A stretch of DNA of 64,000 nt from Gadus chalcogrammus (taxonomy: Eukaryota > Chordata > Actinopteri > Gadiformes > Gadidae): the NCBI RefSeq assembly GCF_026213295.1, contig NC_079428.1, positions 4,645,946-4,709,945 on the forward strand, in the 5' to 3' direction. This document shows, one piece after another, positions 39,089 through 54,877 of the stretch. Below the pieces are notes generated by a model, which worked only from the letters and a program-made list of their open reading frames with translations, did no database searches and had not been told where the DNA came from. Every line of letters starts with the position of its first letter. The stretch's first letter is position 1. Both the position numbers and the translations under genes were made by a program.

Positions 39089-39985
39089 CTGTGCGTTCAC
39101 ACCAAAAGCTGAAAAGCGTTTTGAGCGATAAACGCCCATTCACTTTATATTAGACATGAGCGATAAAGTGATAGGAGCGATAAAACACTTGAGCGATAGC
39201 TTTAAAGCTGTAAAGCTGTAAATGAGAGTTGAAAACAGCTCAACTCTATGCAAATGAGCTAGTAGCGTTTCGGCTGTAAATGACCGCCAGCAAATCGGAA
39301 TGTAGATGTCTCTCGCGGCGTGGGTCCCAGTAAACATACGCGAGAACTTTAGTTCCTAGTTCCTACCACACATTTGTTCCTTCATCATAGTGCGTGAGAG
39401 AATAATTGCCGCTATTGCAGGGCAACGTATTTGTCGGCGATTGCATAGCCAACGTGGTCTTATTAGAGCCCGATCATTAACACGATCACCAACACATAGA
39501 AAGAATAAAGCATCCAGCATATGATTTCAACAATGCATGAGGGCATACGCAATCCGCATTACGCAAAATGGATGGTCGCAGAGTGGAACGCTGATGGAAA
39601 CCAGCGGACGAGCGGTGGGTGGAGATGTGCCCGCATTTCAGAAGCAGGGAGATACTGCACAAAAAAATATTTCTAATTTGTCAGTTTGCCGTGTGTCTGC
39701 CTTGCACAAATGCTCCCGTTCAGCTGACCTTTTCCATAATAAACAATACTACACACACACACACTTTTTCTATTGACCAAACTTATGATTATCTTGTGTT
39801 TTTGTGGCTCGGCATCAGCAGCTGCACTTGCCTCAACTACGATCGTGCAGGCAAAAAGCGCGGCTCCTTTAAATGGAAAAGCAAAATCGCAAGAGCGATA
39901 TGAGCTGTAAATATTTTGGACAGCGTTGCGTTTTGAGCTATTCTGTGATTTTGCATCTTTTACAGCTTTTGGTGTGAACGTACAG
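39089..39985. mobile_element. Non-autonomous DNA transposon with TTA target duplication
   Basis: Terminal inverted repeats CTGTGCGTTCACACCAAAAG on the left and the complement of CTTTTGGTGTGAACGTACAG on the right, flanked by TTA (39086-39088 and 39986-39988). A 3-bp TWA duplication fits PIF/Harbinger. The interior repeats GAGCGATA several times at both sides and holds no transposase. Confidence 0.85.
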
Positions 39986-39988
39986 TTA

Positions 39989-42009
39989 TAGTGTCAAACT
40001 AAATAGTTTTTTGCATCACCTAATATTGGTGCCACTCATTTGTTAAATATCCTTGATCATTCGTTTTAGCATTTTTGTACGTGCAATTTATTAGACTTGA
40101 TCCTTTAATTTCATGTAAAATATTCTTGAGCATCTTTAATTTATGCATGGAGGTTGTTTATGTACGTTGATGTGTTTATGCATGTATACAAGTTATTTAA
40201 AATAGATTAAAAAAATTGTTCTGTAACTTTTCTGTTGTTTGTTGTCCATGCATCACACATTGCTTAATTGCAACGTAGTAGAGCTATAAGTTGGGGAAAA
40301 AACTGCTAAGCAAAGTTAAGGTAAATCAGTTAACATGTGGGTTCAGTGATGTTTAGTATAGTAATGTCAATTAACCGGGTAACACTCCGCTCGCTATGGG
40401 AATGGGGGGTGCAAAACTCAATCTTGCCTTGGGCTACAGCAGGATTTTTTTAACCAGTCAGAACTAAACAGAACTTAGTAGGATCAGTTTCAAGTTTGCA
40501 CGCCTTTATTTCCTTGTAGCCTATCACCTACTATCCTTTTGCTTTTACTTATGAGTATCACATGTATGGCCACTGAATGGAAGGCTACTCTTGCCCTTAT
40601 CTAGAGCTGGTTTACCAGTACACAACGTTCAACTAGTAAACCATACGTCACCAACTGGGCAACTCTGTTATCAAAATCTGGCCCCAATTGCCGAACGGAA
40701 GTAGAATCATAAGAGCGTCATGAGGTTTCGTTAACGAGAACTTTCTTGATACTATATATTTTATTTTTATTTCTGTCTGCTGATTCGTCTGGCCTCGAGC
40801 CTATAAACAGCCTCTACCAACTTGTAACAAATTATAGGAGCAGTCAGCACTAGAGGGGAAGTTTCAGTTCACAGCGAACAAGGGACGCCACATTCTTCTG
40901 AATTTAATAAACAATGGCCAAGGAAAGCATAGAATGAATAATGATGTTCAAATATAAAATCCCTTACATATTCACACACATCTGCACGTAAGGTTTTTGA
41001 GTATCATCTATATTTGCTTTACCTTCAACCGGAATGGAAGGAGGGAAGAGAGCGATGGCGTCACTTCGTTTGTGAGTCTGATCTGCTTCAATTTGTAGAC
41101 GATTTACGGCTGCGCCCATATTCAAAACTCCATTACCACCACATCCGAGGCCCAACTGATAGTCATTGTGAAACGCTCATTAGAAAGAACAAATATATCA
41201 TGATATGACCATAACATTTATTCAATTATTTTAAAGCCAGACGAAAATACTAATAATACAGCAACGGCACACAGCTCAGAACCACTAGGAAGTTTTTGGG
41301 TTTTCCTTCTAATTAGCTTTGTCTTTTTGCAATACAGTGCAGATCTTTATCAATCTTTCAGGAAGGATTTAATAGATTCCTTCCTGAAAACTGAGCTTTC
41401 TGGTTGGACTCCAATGAGACCCAGTGACACTCCTGCCCTCTTTCTGATAAGGTGTTCACCTGTGACGTCCTGGGGCTTTCCAGAGTCAGCCCCACAGGCA
41501 GGACAAAAGGAAGACACTGGAGAGACCCTGGCAGACCAGATTGATGCCTCACTCTGTGCGCCACACTGGGTGAAATACGGGTGCGATATAAGAAGTATGC
41601 TGGAAGGAACTATAATTTTGGTTTACTACGTTTTTAAGCGCGACAGCATAATTGCATGTATTTATTTGAAGAAATGAATTTCTAACAAATCTATTGTTAA
41701 TGCCGGCTTGTGCTCTTCTTTTTACTTGATAGAATCACTGGAGTATATAGCTGGGAACGTATTTCTGAATCTTGTGTTGTGAAGCATCAATCTTAATGTT
41801 TTCTGTTGACTGTCATTAACACCTTTGCGTTGTCGTCAGGGCAAGCAACATGGAGAACACTAAGGCCTTGGCAGAGCTAGTGGACAACAAGATGGCCGCG
41901 CACTATGAGCTCAATCTCACCTAGCTACCAAAGGGCTAGTTTGTTTGTTTTTGTTTATAATGGCTTACCTGATGACCCGCAGATGAAAGTCTCATATATA
42001 GCCTACTAA
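39989..42009. other. Spacer, no gene recognised
   Basis: AT-rich sequence with a few unsupported short frames, including an ATG-started 27-codon frame ending near 41925. No splice-consistent conserved exon was found. Confidence 0.5.
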
Positions 42010-42080
42010 CCTTCGGCTCCTTCAAGACAGAGAGCATGCTGGGTAGGTGGAACGACTCGCGGGCCACCCATGGGATGGTC
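42010..42080 (-). pseudogene. trappc14: trappc14 exon 6 remnant (second copy)
   Basis: Over about 67 bases this matches trappc14 exon 6 (16958-17024) with roughly a dozen mismatches and no indel, including the 20-mer core AGAGAGCATGCTGGGTAGG. On the minus strand it reads ATRESFHLPSMLSVLKEP beside ATSESSRLPSMLSALEEQ in the intact gene. No other trappc14 exon was found nearby. It lies downstream of gal3st4-B just as trappc14 lies downstream of gal3st4-A, so it is a relic of a tandem duplication. Confidence 0.8.
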
Positions 42081-42242
42081 TCCTTTGGCTGGGTCTCGTA
42101 CACAAGCTACGGTTTTTCTTCTTTGTATATGATTTGGATAAACGACGGGAGATGGAATGAGATGACGAGCAAAGATGAATTTAATACAGGAATGAAGATG
42201 ATTTGCAGGGGTTGAGTTTAATTTAATGTCGGGCCATGACTC

Positions 42243-42512
42243 TTAAAGGGCCCTAGTTGAGTGTTAAACGGCATCACGTGGCCGTTTTAAAATCGGCACG
42301 CTCTGTGAGATAGTTAAATCACAAGTGAGTGTGTCCAACCAGATGTATTATGCGACAATCAGTCTACCAGGAACTGGTAGGTTTATATGATCATCAAACA
42401 TCCGGGTGGTCAATCCAAGTTGTAATGTCAATATATATCACAGGGCAGATTTTGAAACAGCTTGTTATGGCTAATCATATTCACCCATGGTGCTTAAATA
42501 GGGGCCCTTTAA
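42243..42512. mobile_element. TTAA-ended MITE
   Basis: Ends are TTAAAGGGCCCTA and TAGGGGCCCTTTAA, inverted copies with TTAA at both borders (piggyBac-type target). The interior shares GTGTGTCCAACCAGATGT and CAGTCTACCAG with the element at 56746-56933, so both belong to one family. Confidence 0.75.
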
Positions 42513-42869
42513 ACATCTGTAGGATACGTGCATGCAGTGACATGCACGGTTCCGTTAAGGTGCTCAGAGATTGGTGACAGCTGAGTGGTTCGATGGGAAG
42601 TGCCTGTGAGTGACAGCTGGGCAAATGGCATGCGTGTTACCTTGTCATTACAGGATATTGTGTGTGGAATCATAATAGAACAACCATCAAAATACGAGTT
42701 TACATGCTTGACCCCATGTAATCTCTCATTCCAGTGCCCTAGATAGAGAATGTATATGAAGCCTCATATAGGAGTTAATCTCTAAACCCTATATGAAGAC
42801 GCACTACATAACGTTATAAACTCCTCCCTTCCCCTTGTTCCTATATAACCCGTTTTTCTTCATTCTTCT

Positions 42870-43320
<451 letters not shown>

Positions 43321-43886
43321 ATTGTGTTGTGTGTTGTGTTGTGTATTTGGCAAGTGCTACGGTTTTCATATATGTTTATCTTTTTGCTAGTCTTGGCATA
43401 TTGTTTATATTCTGGACCTCATATTTGAGGCTCTTTATTAACCATTTTATATCTTCACAAAGATGTTCATTGTTCAGACGACCTCGTTCTACTTTGCATA
43501 TGACTAGTAAAACGCTGAGACTTTGGCTAATTCACAGTATGCTTATGCGATTAATTCTCATTCTATTTTTAGCGGGGGTACGTTCAGTAAGCAACATAAT
43601 ACAAAGCAATAAAGAAATGAAGCATCATTCCCGGTTATTTCCCCATTTCAAATATATAAAAAAACCTATGTTGAGGAATAGGAATGGTAAATGTCATTTA
43701 GAAAATCAAAGATTCTAACTTCCGAAGACTGAATGTGGCTCTGTAACAAGACGTGTGCTATCATTCAGAAGCATATTCCCAATAATATCTGAAAAAGGAA
43801 AAATTGTAATAATCGTATCCCCCAAAAGTGGCGTCCTTTTTAGTAAGAACTCAACTGTCCGCGGCACACAGCACTCCGGGGTGACC

Positions 43887-45727
43887 CTAGCACTTTTCAA
43901 TCGTCCCATTAACGTCCAGTTTCCTCGCCGGCTCCCTGATGGAGGGCTGAGACCGGGGGAACTGCTTAGCGTCCAGCAGGTCCTTGTACTGGATCTCCGG
44001 TCGGATGAGGCGCAGGCAGGCCTCGGTGGTGGCGCTGTCCAGGCCCGGCCGCAGCTCGTAGCCCAGGACCCGCACCGAGCCGCACTGGTACGGCCGGATG
44101 TCTTCGTTCCCGATGTGGTGCGCCTCCACGGGCTCCCCGGCTTTGAGCAGGCAGACGCCGGCCAGCTGGTCCCGCCGCGCCCGCAGCAGCGCCACCTCCT
44201 GGTCCATGCGCTCCGGCCCGAAGCGCTGCACGTCCTCCCAGAAGCTGCGGTTGAAGGACTGGTACAGGTGCCAGTCCAGCGCGTTCCACTCCCGCAGCTT
44301 CTCGCGCTGCGCCGGCGTCAGCGACATGTTCACCACCGGCTGCCTGATGTCAAAGCCGTCCTCTGCGCCGCCCGTCGACGGCCTGTAGTGGGCCTTGTTC
44401 AGGGTGAAGGACACCACGGCATCCAGCGGCCAGCAGAGGGCGTGCCTCAGCAGCACCATGGACTGGTCGAAGTACTCCGACAGCAGGATCAGCTTGAAGT
44501 TCTTGCGTATCGTGACCAGGCCCTCTCTCACCACCTCCTTGGTCACGTTGGCGTTGGGGTCCATGCCGAAGTCGAACCACAGCAGGTTGCGGGCGTAGTG
44601 GGAGTTACGGCGATGGGCCTTGTGGAAGCGACCGGGGTTGTCCGCAAAGGCCCCCAGGCTCTCTAGCTTGCGGAAGGTGGGGCATATGTCATGGAAGTAG
44701 GCAAAGGAGGACTTGGCCAGGGACAGGGGCTCTCGAAGGATGGAGAAGTAGAACGTGTCTTCGTGCAACACCTTCTGTACCTGAGGGCGACGAGAAAGAA
44801 AAAATACATTGAGTGACAAAAAAGTTGATTCGCAAATGTGGCTAATATGTATGAGTTTATCTTATTGGGTTTGGGTGCGGATATTTGCCCCTTTCACATG
44901 CTATTATTTAAGTGGCAAAAGCCCTTTATAATGAGGAGAGAAGGCAGAAAGTAAACCTGGTAAAGGAGTAAATCCACGGCAGACATATTTTACTATCAAA
45001 ACAGATCTAATCAAAACCATTTTATGTCTTTAATTAGAAATGTCCAATTATATAAATGTGTGCACCCCATGCATCGTATGCTCAAGATTCAAATCAAGGG
45101 ATGACATCATCACCAATATAATAAGACCCTATATTAACGGAGACAATGGCAACTTTGAACGCTAAAGAAATGAAGGGGGGGGGGGAAAGGTTTCAGGGCC
45201 CTTCGGCCTCATGCTCGGGGACCGTACCTCATCCTTATTAAATCTCAAGTGGTTCGCCATGATGTCGTATTTGGCGGCTCGGTTGCCGTGGTAGCCCTTG
45301 ATGCGGTGGACGTTGAAGGGGAAGGGGTAGCCCAGCATGTAGCCCATGGGCAGGGCGAAGCGGAGGCCGTGCTCCTCACCGAAGCGGTAGAGCATGTTGA
45401 GGACCGTGCTGCTGGCCGTCTTGTGGGTCTTCAGGAACATGAGGTGGGTGTGGGGCCGGCACGTCTCCGGTACCCTGGGCAACACGCTCAGGGGCCCCTC
45501 CAACGGCCCGACGGGCTGGAGGGAGCTGAACGGGAGACACTCTTTGAGCCCGGACGGAGAACGGAGCCACATCCTCTGCTATTTCTCTCTCTCTCTCTCT
45601 CTCTTTATCCCCCTACACCCCCCCCCCCCTGCACACACACACACACACACACTACCTGAAGAATGCTTTAAAGGTCGATCATTTACTTTTTTCCCTTTAC
45701 CCTCTTTTAAATTCACTTCCCCCCCAA

Positions 45728-45825
<98 letters not shown>

Positions 45826-46538
45826 ATAATATCTATATCTATAGATCGATATACATATATCCTAAAAAAAAAAATTGCTCCAAAAATGTACCGAGGTCCT
45901 GACCTTGGTTAATTACCTTACCTCCTATAGATCTACTGGCATGTCGTTATGTATTCAAGTGATGGGAACACTCAGTTCATTTGCAATCTTTCAGGGTCGA
46001 AAGATTGCAAATGAACCAGTTGGAGAACTGGAATTACCTATTCCTCATGAATAACCAGTCCGTTTAGCTGTATATGTGATTGTCTTTGAATTTTTTTTGC
46101 TTCAATTTGTGAAATGGCGACTTCACCACACCTTCAAGAAGAAGACACATGACTGACGAAACCGGTTTGGTAGAAATGTAGCCTCATGTCTTATTTTTAT
46201 GAGCTTAATACCTATTTTTTACCTACCGTTTAGCTTTCAAGCCATTTCAACTTTCACTCTTCTATTTAAGTTGCACCATGGTTGCGCCCAAAGGTGACTC
46301 AGACGGAGCCACTAAAACGGGATCCGACTTTTGAGCCGAGTAGAAGGTAAAAAAAATAATACGGTGGAAAATACGGGGATTTTACACCTGCGTCTCCTGA
46401 ATTAGGCTACCCTATAACTTGTAAACACATAATAAGTAATCGGCTACAATTAAACAGTTGTTAAAACCAGCGCCAAAATAGCATTTGGGGGAGAGTGTGT
46501 GACTGTGCATTCATTCATATGTGTGTGTTTGTTTGTTT

Positions 46539-46629
<91 letters not shown>

Positions 46630-46796
46630 CGTGCGTGTGTGTGTGTGTGTGCGTGCGTGCGTTTCTCAGACCTGTTGTTGAGATACAACGATGTGCACTG
46701 TCTGGCGAAGCCGGCGACCAGCAGGCCTAAGATGACCCACCCCAGCCAGCGCAACCATGGTCTCCGATAGCCGCTGAGACGATCTGGAGCGGGCAT
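43887..46796 (-). CDS. gal3st4: Galactose-3-O-sulfotransferase 4-like, copy B
   Basis: Second sulfotransferase of the pair, frame intact, 438 residues. Coding exons on the minus strand: 46672-46796, 45228-45525, 43887-44780, with phases 2 and 0 and consensus GT-AG borders. Signal anchor WLRWLGWVILGLLVAGFA (about residues 14-31). PAPS loop [10 protein letters not shown] (73-82). 3'-phosphate motif FYFSILREP (151-159), where the usual RDP aspartate is glutamate. Family blocks [29 protein letters not shown] and [14 protein letters not shown] are present. Compared with A it lacks the Ala/Gly insertion and the C-terminal extension. Parts of exons 2 and 3 are nearly identical to A at DNA level while other parts are only about 60 percent alike in protein. 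Probably Golgi-resident; activity with REP unknown. Confidence 0.9.
45730..45820. repeat. (CT)n microsatellite
   Basis: About 90 bp in the first coding intron of gal3st4-B. Confidence 0.97.
45822..46080. repeat. Interspersed repeat, second copy of 43030-43260
   Basis: Shares ATCTACTGGCATGTC, TTATGTATTCAAGTGATG and ATTGCAAATGAACCAGTTGG with 43030-43260. Both follow a long GA/CT array. Contains an extra perfect hairpin at 45975-46016. Confidence 0.85.
46541..46660. repeat. (GT)n microsatellite at gal3st4-B intron start
   Basis: On the transcribed strand it is (CA)n with CACGCACG margins, starting about 11 bases after the splice donor AACAACAG|GTCTGAGAAAC. Confidence 0.97.
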
Positions 46797-47143
46797 GGTT
46801 ATGAAAATTGTTACGGAGGTTATTACCAGGGTATGCTGTTGACTAGGACTGTGATTAGCAAATTCGCAATATTTCATGCAAAGCAGACTGTCAAAAGGAT
46901 ACAGCTGCATACAATTCAGACAGGCTATGTGTTACGCCCCTGTGAGGGGGGTATAGAAAAAAACAACGAGGACGCATTATTGGTCAAATACATATTGAAG
47001 ACAATATTGAAGACAACAATAAAAGAAAGAAAGCAAATCATAAATAGTATGTGTAACGGCTAAAGTGATGGGCAATAGGTAGGCCTACTATTTAATTTTT
47101 TGGAGGGGTGCTCGTTTCAAGCTGTAGGCCTACTCCAGTCCGC

Positions 47144-47496
47144 GGTAACACTTTTTAATAAGGTGCTATAATAAATAGCAAACTAGTCATTCCCTAATAT
47201 TTGTCTTTTTGGCACAAGTTTATCGTCTTTTTTCACTGACCACAGAGTGTCGCCGGTTAGAGTTAGGATTAGGGCTATGTGTTAGGGTTAGGTCCATGTG
47301 CTAGGGTTAGGGCCGTGTGTTAGGGTTAGGGTTAGGGTCGTGTCATAGGGTTGGGTTAGGGGTTATTCAAACAACTAATATTTAAGGAATGATGAAAAAA
47401 GGTAACTTGTGCCAAATAGATATTTTAGTAACAATAACAAATATTAACAAAGGGTTAGGTCTGGTTTGTTATTGCAACTTATTATAAAGGGTTACC
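47144..47496. mobile_element. Foldback element with telomere-like core
   Basis: GGTAACACTTTTTAATAAGG on the left pairs with the complement of TTATAAAGGGTTACC on the right. Inner arms TTGGCACAAGTT and TCATTCCCTAATATT also recur inverted. The centre (about 47256-47362) holds degenerate TTAGGG runs (GTGTTAGGGTTAGG and variants). The ends resemble a common fish MITE group that starts GGTAACACTTTATAATAAGG. Confidence 0.75.
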
Positions 47497-47814
47497 AAAC
47501 ACTATATTCACTTATTGTTGTGTATACACACAAAGGCAAACGAGGATCCCGAACAGAATAATTGTAGGCCTACTGCCGTCTACTTGTATAAGACATGTGA
47601 ACATAAATAATGTGGAATCTTGTAAGACTAAACGCAGGCTAAATTTTGCCTTGCGCTTTGTGCTTGAGTTTTCAAAGCATTCGTTCTTTGATATGCACAT
47701 TCGATTAACGTTTAGTTATGAGAAAATAGGTCCAACGAGAGTAATTATTGAAAAAAATATTTTTTTTAAGTTTGTTTTGAAACATTTGGATCGTAGCCTA
47801 TAAAATAAACTCAC

Positions 47815-48035
47815 CGCTCGATTCTCCGATTAGCAGGCCCATCGTTTACCGCTCAGATCCCCTGTCTCACTCTCTCGCTCTCTCGCTCTCTCCCTCCCTT
47901 GCTCTCGCTTTCTCTCTCTAGTGCTCTTGTATCCAAATGCACTGACTTACCACATTTCTGCAGGGATTCTAGACCAGCAGTCCAGCACCGAGACACCAGC
48001 CCTCTTTCTGCTCATAATGCCACCTGTAGACATTC
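47815..48035 (-). promoter_or_regulatory. Candidate upstream exon and promoter block of gal3st4-B
   Basis: Homologous to 38114-38340 (shared GACACCAG, CATAATGCCACCTG-type and TCTTGTATCC segments). On the minus strand a donor CGAGCG|GTGAGTTT sits at 47815. The TATAAAA of copy A is replaced here by TCTAGAA, so promoter strength or start may differ. Confidence 0.4.
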
Positions 48036-48483
48036 CTCCATTTACTGGACACACTCGTTTCCACACACGCACACGCACGCACGCACGCAGGTACCCACAT
48101 AAACCCAAACACCTTGAAAATGTGCAACAGTGACACCTAGCGATGGAGTGCGGTATATTCAGAACAATTCTTTGTGCCATTGTTGTATCTAGTTCATTCA
48201 GGTAAAGAACTAGAAAGATAGTTACTCGGTGGATTAAAAAAAAAAAAGTACAAGTTAAACCTTGGCCACGGTGTTTGTTACATGCTTACGGTTGGCCGTA
48301 TGGTAGGCTACACAGGAGAGGCTTCGTAGAAATGCATGCCGTCATTCGATTGACCCAAATTTGAAGTAAATGCCTTCAGGTGTTCAGTTCGGTCACCGTT
48401 AATCAAACGCAAGTCAGTTTATTGTTGAGCATTACGTCACATATACAGTAACTATCTATTGTTGCTAAAATCTTATACTGCAA

Positions 48484-48555
48484 GACCTCGTGGCGCAACG
48501 GTAGCGCGTCTGACTCCAGATCAGAAGGTTGCGTGTTCAAATCACGTCGGGGTCA
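48484..48555 (+). tRNA. tRNA-Trp (anticodon CCA)
   Basis: A complete 72-base cloverleaf. Acceptor arm GACCTCG/CGGGGTC (one T-G pair), D arm GCGC/GCGC, anticodon stem TCTGA/TCAGA with loop CTCCAGA (CCA at 48516-48518), T arm GCGTG/CACGT with TTCAAAT, discriminator A. The sequence matches the vertebrate nuclear tRNA-Trp I remember base for base. No intron; CCA tail not encoded. A and B boxes are intact, and TTTT at 48562-48565 can end Pol III transcription, so it is likely functional. Confidence 0.97.
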
Positions 48556-49343
48556 GTACGCTTTTGGTTACAGTTTGTGAATTTAACTTGGAAGAATATT
48601 TATTATAATGTTATCTGTTATATACAAAAATATACTGTAACATTGCTGAATCAATTTATCATAACTCTCTCGGTGTCCCCACAAAACAGATGTCAAATTT
48701 GCATTGAATGTAAATTACAAAACGCTAATTGATGAGGAATTAATGTTAATATATTTGTGTACATTTATTTTATTACAAAAAATGGCAAGACATAGGGCCC
48801 ATAGCATGACATACATTGAATGAGTACATTCACAATAATTTATTGCTGTTCACACTGAAATCCGATTTTGCTATATCTTGACTTCATAGCCATATCATTC
48901 ACATAATCACATTATGACAAAATATTACAAAATGTAATTACAAAATGTGTTAATGACCCATTTCTTCTTATTAATAAGGCTCAGTCAGGCGGCTTTGTGT
49001 ACAACTTTCTTTTATATTCATTCGTTTATTAAGTGGTGTAAGTAGGATGCATTTGCCAGCAGGTACAATTATTTACAGGAACAATTGTAAATAGTGACAA
49101 AATCGTCTTCTTTCTAATCTACTATCGTCACTATAAGGCAAACTATATATCTTATTCCGCTTTAATCAGTAAGATAACTGCTTACACTACGTGTGATTAT
49201 ATGATATGTTACAAGAATGAGGATGTGGAAAAAATATAACAGTTATTGGTCACAATAAATATGGTGATGATAATGATAACGATGATGCAGTCGGTGCCTT
49301 GAACGTTGTTCGCCTATTTTTCCTCTATGCATTGAAGTCGTGC
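48556..49343. other. Spacer between tRNA-Trp and the TM4SF gene
   Basis: AT-rich; would include the 3' UTR of the TM4SF5-like gene on the minus strand. Nothing else recognised. Confidence 0.5.
48562..48565 (+). terminator. Pol III terminator of tRNA-Trp
   Basis: Four T residues seven bases after the tRNA 3' end. Confidence 0.7.
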
Positions 49344-53461
<4,118 letters not shown>

Positions 53462-54368
53462 TCACCAACCGTCATAGTCCTTGGGGTTTCTGTGGGTCAT
53501 AAACGGAAGGCCATGTCCGGGTATAATAACATCAGCGTTCCTCAGCGCCCTCTTTCGGTTGACCACCTGTACTGTGGCGTTTTCACTCAACGCCTGCCAG
53601 CTCTCCCGGTCCCCGCAGCATTCAAACAAGTCCCCAGCCACCAACACTATTCCTGTGGAGGTTCCCCTCACTTCCAAACTGACGTCGTGTCCCGTGTGTC
53701 CCGGCGTGGGCACGATTGACACCTGGGGAGGAAAGGAGAATGAAATAGTGATGATAACAGTTCACAGCATCCACCAGGCAGCGTATCATTTACTAGACAC
53801 TCGGAACAACCGCCACTAGAGGTCGCTTTTTGCCAAGAGTCTAGAGACCGAGGCAGGTGATGCCCAGAACAGCAGATACATTGTTGCCATATCATGCAAG
53901 ACTGAATCAAACTCGTAAACGTACATGTTCGTCAATGTGGTAAGGTTTCCCCTCCGCCAGTTGATTTGGGGTGTATCTGTCTCCCTCACTAATATCGCAC
54001 CCCACAACTATCATGGACTTTTGAAAAAGACCCAAGTTCCCTATGTGGTCCGAGTGTCCGTGCGTTCCCACGACCCAATCCACGTCTCCCGTCTCCAGAC
54101 CCCTCTCCCTCAGCGTCGTAAGCAGAAGGTCTCGGTCCCACGGACCCCCCGTGTCAACCAGAATAGTCCTGGGCCCCGTTACCAGGGTAACGGTACCGTC
54201 GGCCCGAAAATATCCGTCCGGCTGCGACACACAGTAGCCCACTTTAAGGACCGACACGGAATACGGATTGCCAGGAAAGTCCAACACCCGTGATTCTGTG
54301 CAGAGGGTCGCCTTGGCTTGGCCAGAGACCGAACTCTCCTCACTTTCCATTGCTATACAATTCATCAA
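53462..54368 (-). CDS. mblac1: Metallo-beta-lactamase domain-containing protein 1
   Basis: Two exons on the minus strand, 53925-54368 and 53462-53722, joined in phase 0 by a 202-bp intron; 234 residues, slightly shorter than human MBLAC1. Metal ligands of the fold are all present: H103, H105, D107, H108 in VVGTHGHSDHIGNLGLF, H157 in PTPGHTGHD, D179 in VAGDLFE and H218 in VIIPGHGLPF. MBLAC1 has been reported as a nuclease for replication-dependent histone pre-mRNA 3' ends. RADGTVTLV and ILVDTGGPW also match. A second Met (residue 7, MESEESS) may be the true start. It stands head to head with mpdu1, start codons 509 bp apart. Frame intact, key residues complete. Confidence 0.95.
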
Positions 54369-54877
54369 CGTGGTTGTTTATAACTTGTTCAGGAAGAGGA
54401 GTAAGAAATTATTCTGCATTTGCTATGTTTTTCTTCGCTGGACACATGAGTGCAGATTGGACACATGCACCACGAGGAATGGACACGCATTTTTACGCAT
54501 GACGTCCCTTCCGCCACCTTTCTCTACGATGATGCTAATGATGATGATGATGATGATGATAGTGTAAAAACTCTTAAATTGAATATCCAACGGTGTCGTC
54601 GCGGAAGTAGTGCAATCACTATTTATGTCCGATAATAAAGACGCGATGGCCAGATTATACAGAATGTCATATATGGACACTTTAAAAGTCCTATTATAAT
54701 GTAATATGAATAAGAGGTAATTTATTTTATTATTGTCTTTATTATCTCTCTTGAAAAAATAATGAATGTGGTTTGAATAAAGATATATATCAGGAACCTT
54801 TGCGCCGGTAATTTGCGCTGGTAGAGCCGCAATAGTTGGTGAACTCGGCTCGGGCTACGTCACTTCCACTGACAACA
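54369..54877. promoter_or_regulatory. Shared mblac1/mpdu1 bidirectional promoter region
   Basis: The 509 bp between the two divergent start codons. A CRE-like TACGTCA followed by the ETS-type CTTCC (54856-54867) lies about 15 bases before the mpdu1 ATG, and a GACGTCCCTTCCG stands near 54501. A (GATGAT)n stretch occurs at about 54531-54560. No TATA box well placed for either gene, as usual for housekeeping bidirectional promoters. Confidence 0.55.

Noticed and set aside
41841..41925. Short exon-like piece: CAG followed by a 27-codon ATG frame
   Set aside because: Too short, no partner exon and no family match; possibly chance.
47246..47365. Interstitial telomere as a chromosome fusion scar
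   Set aside because: The TTAGGG runs are short and degenerate and are framed by inverted repeats of a foldback element.
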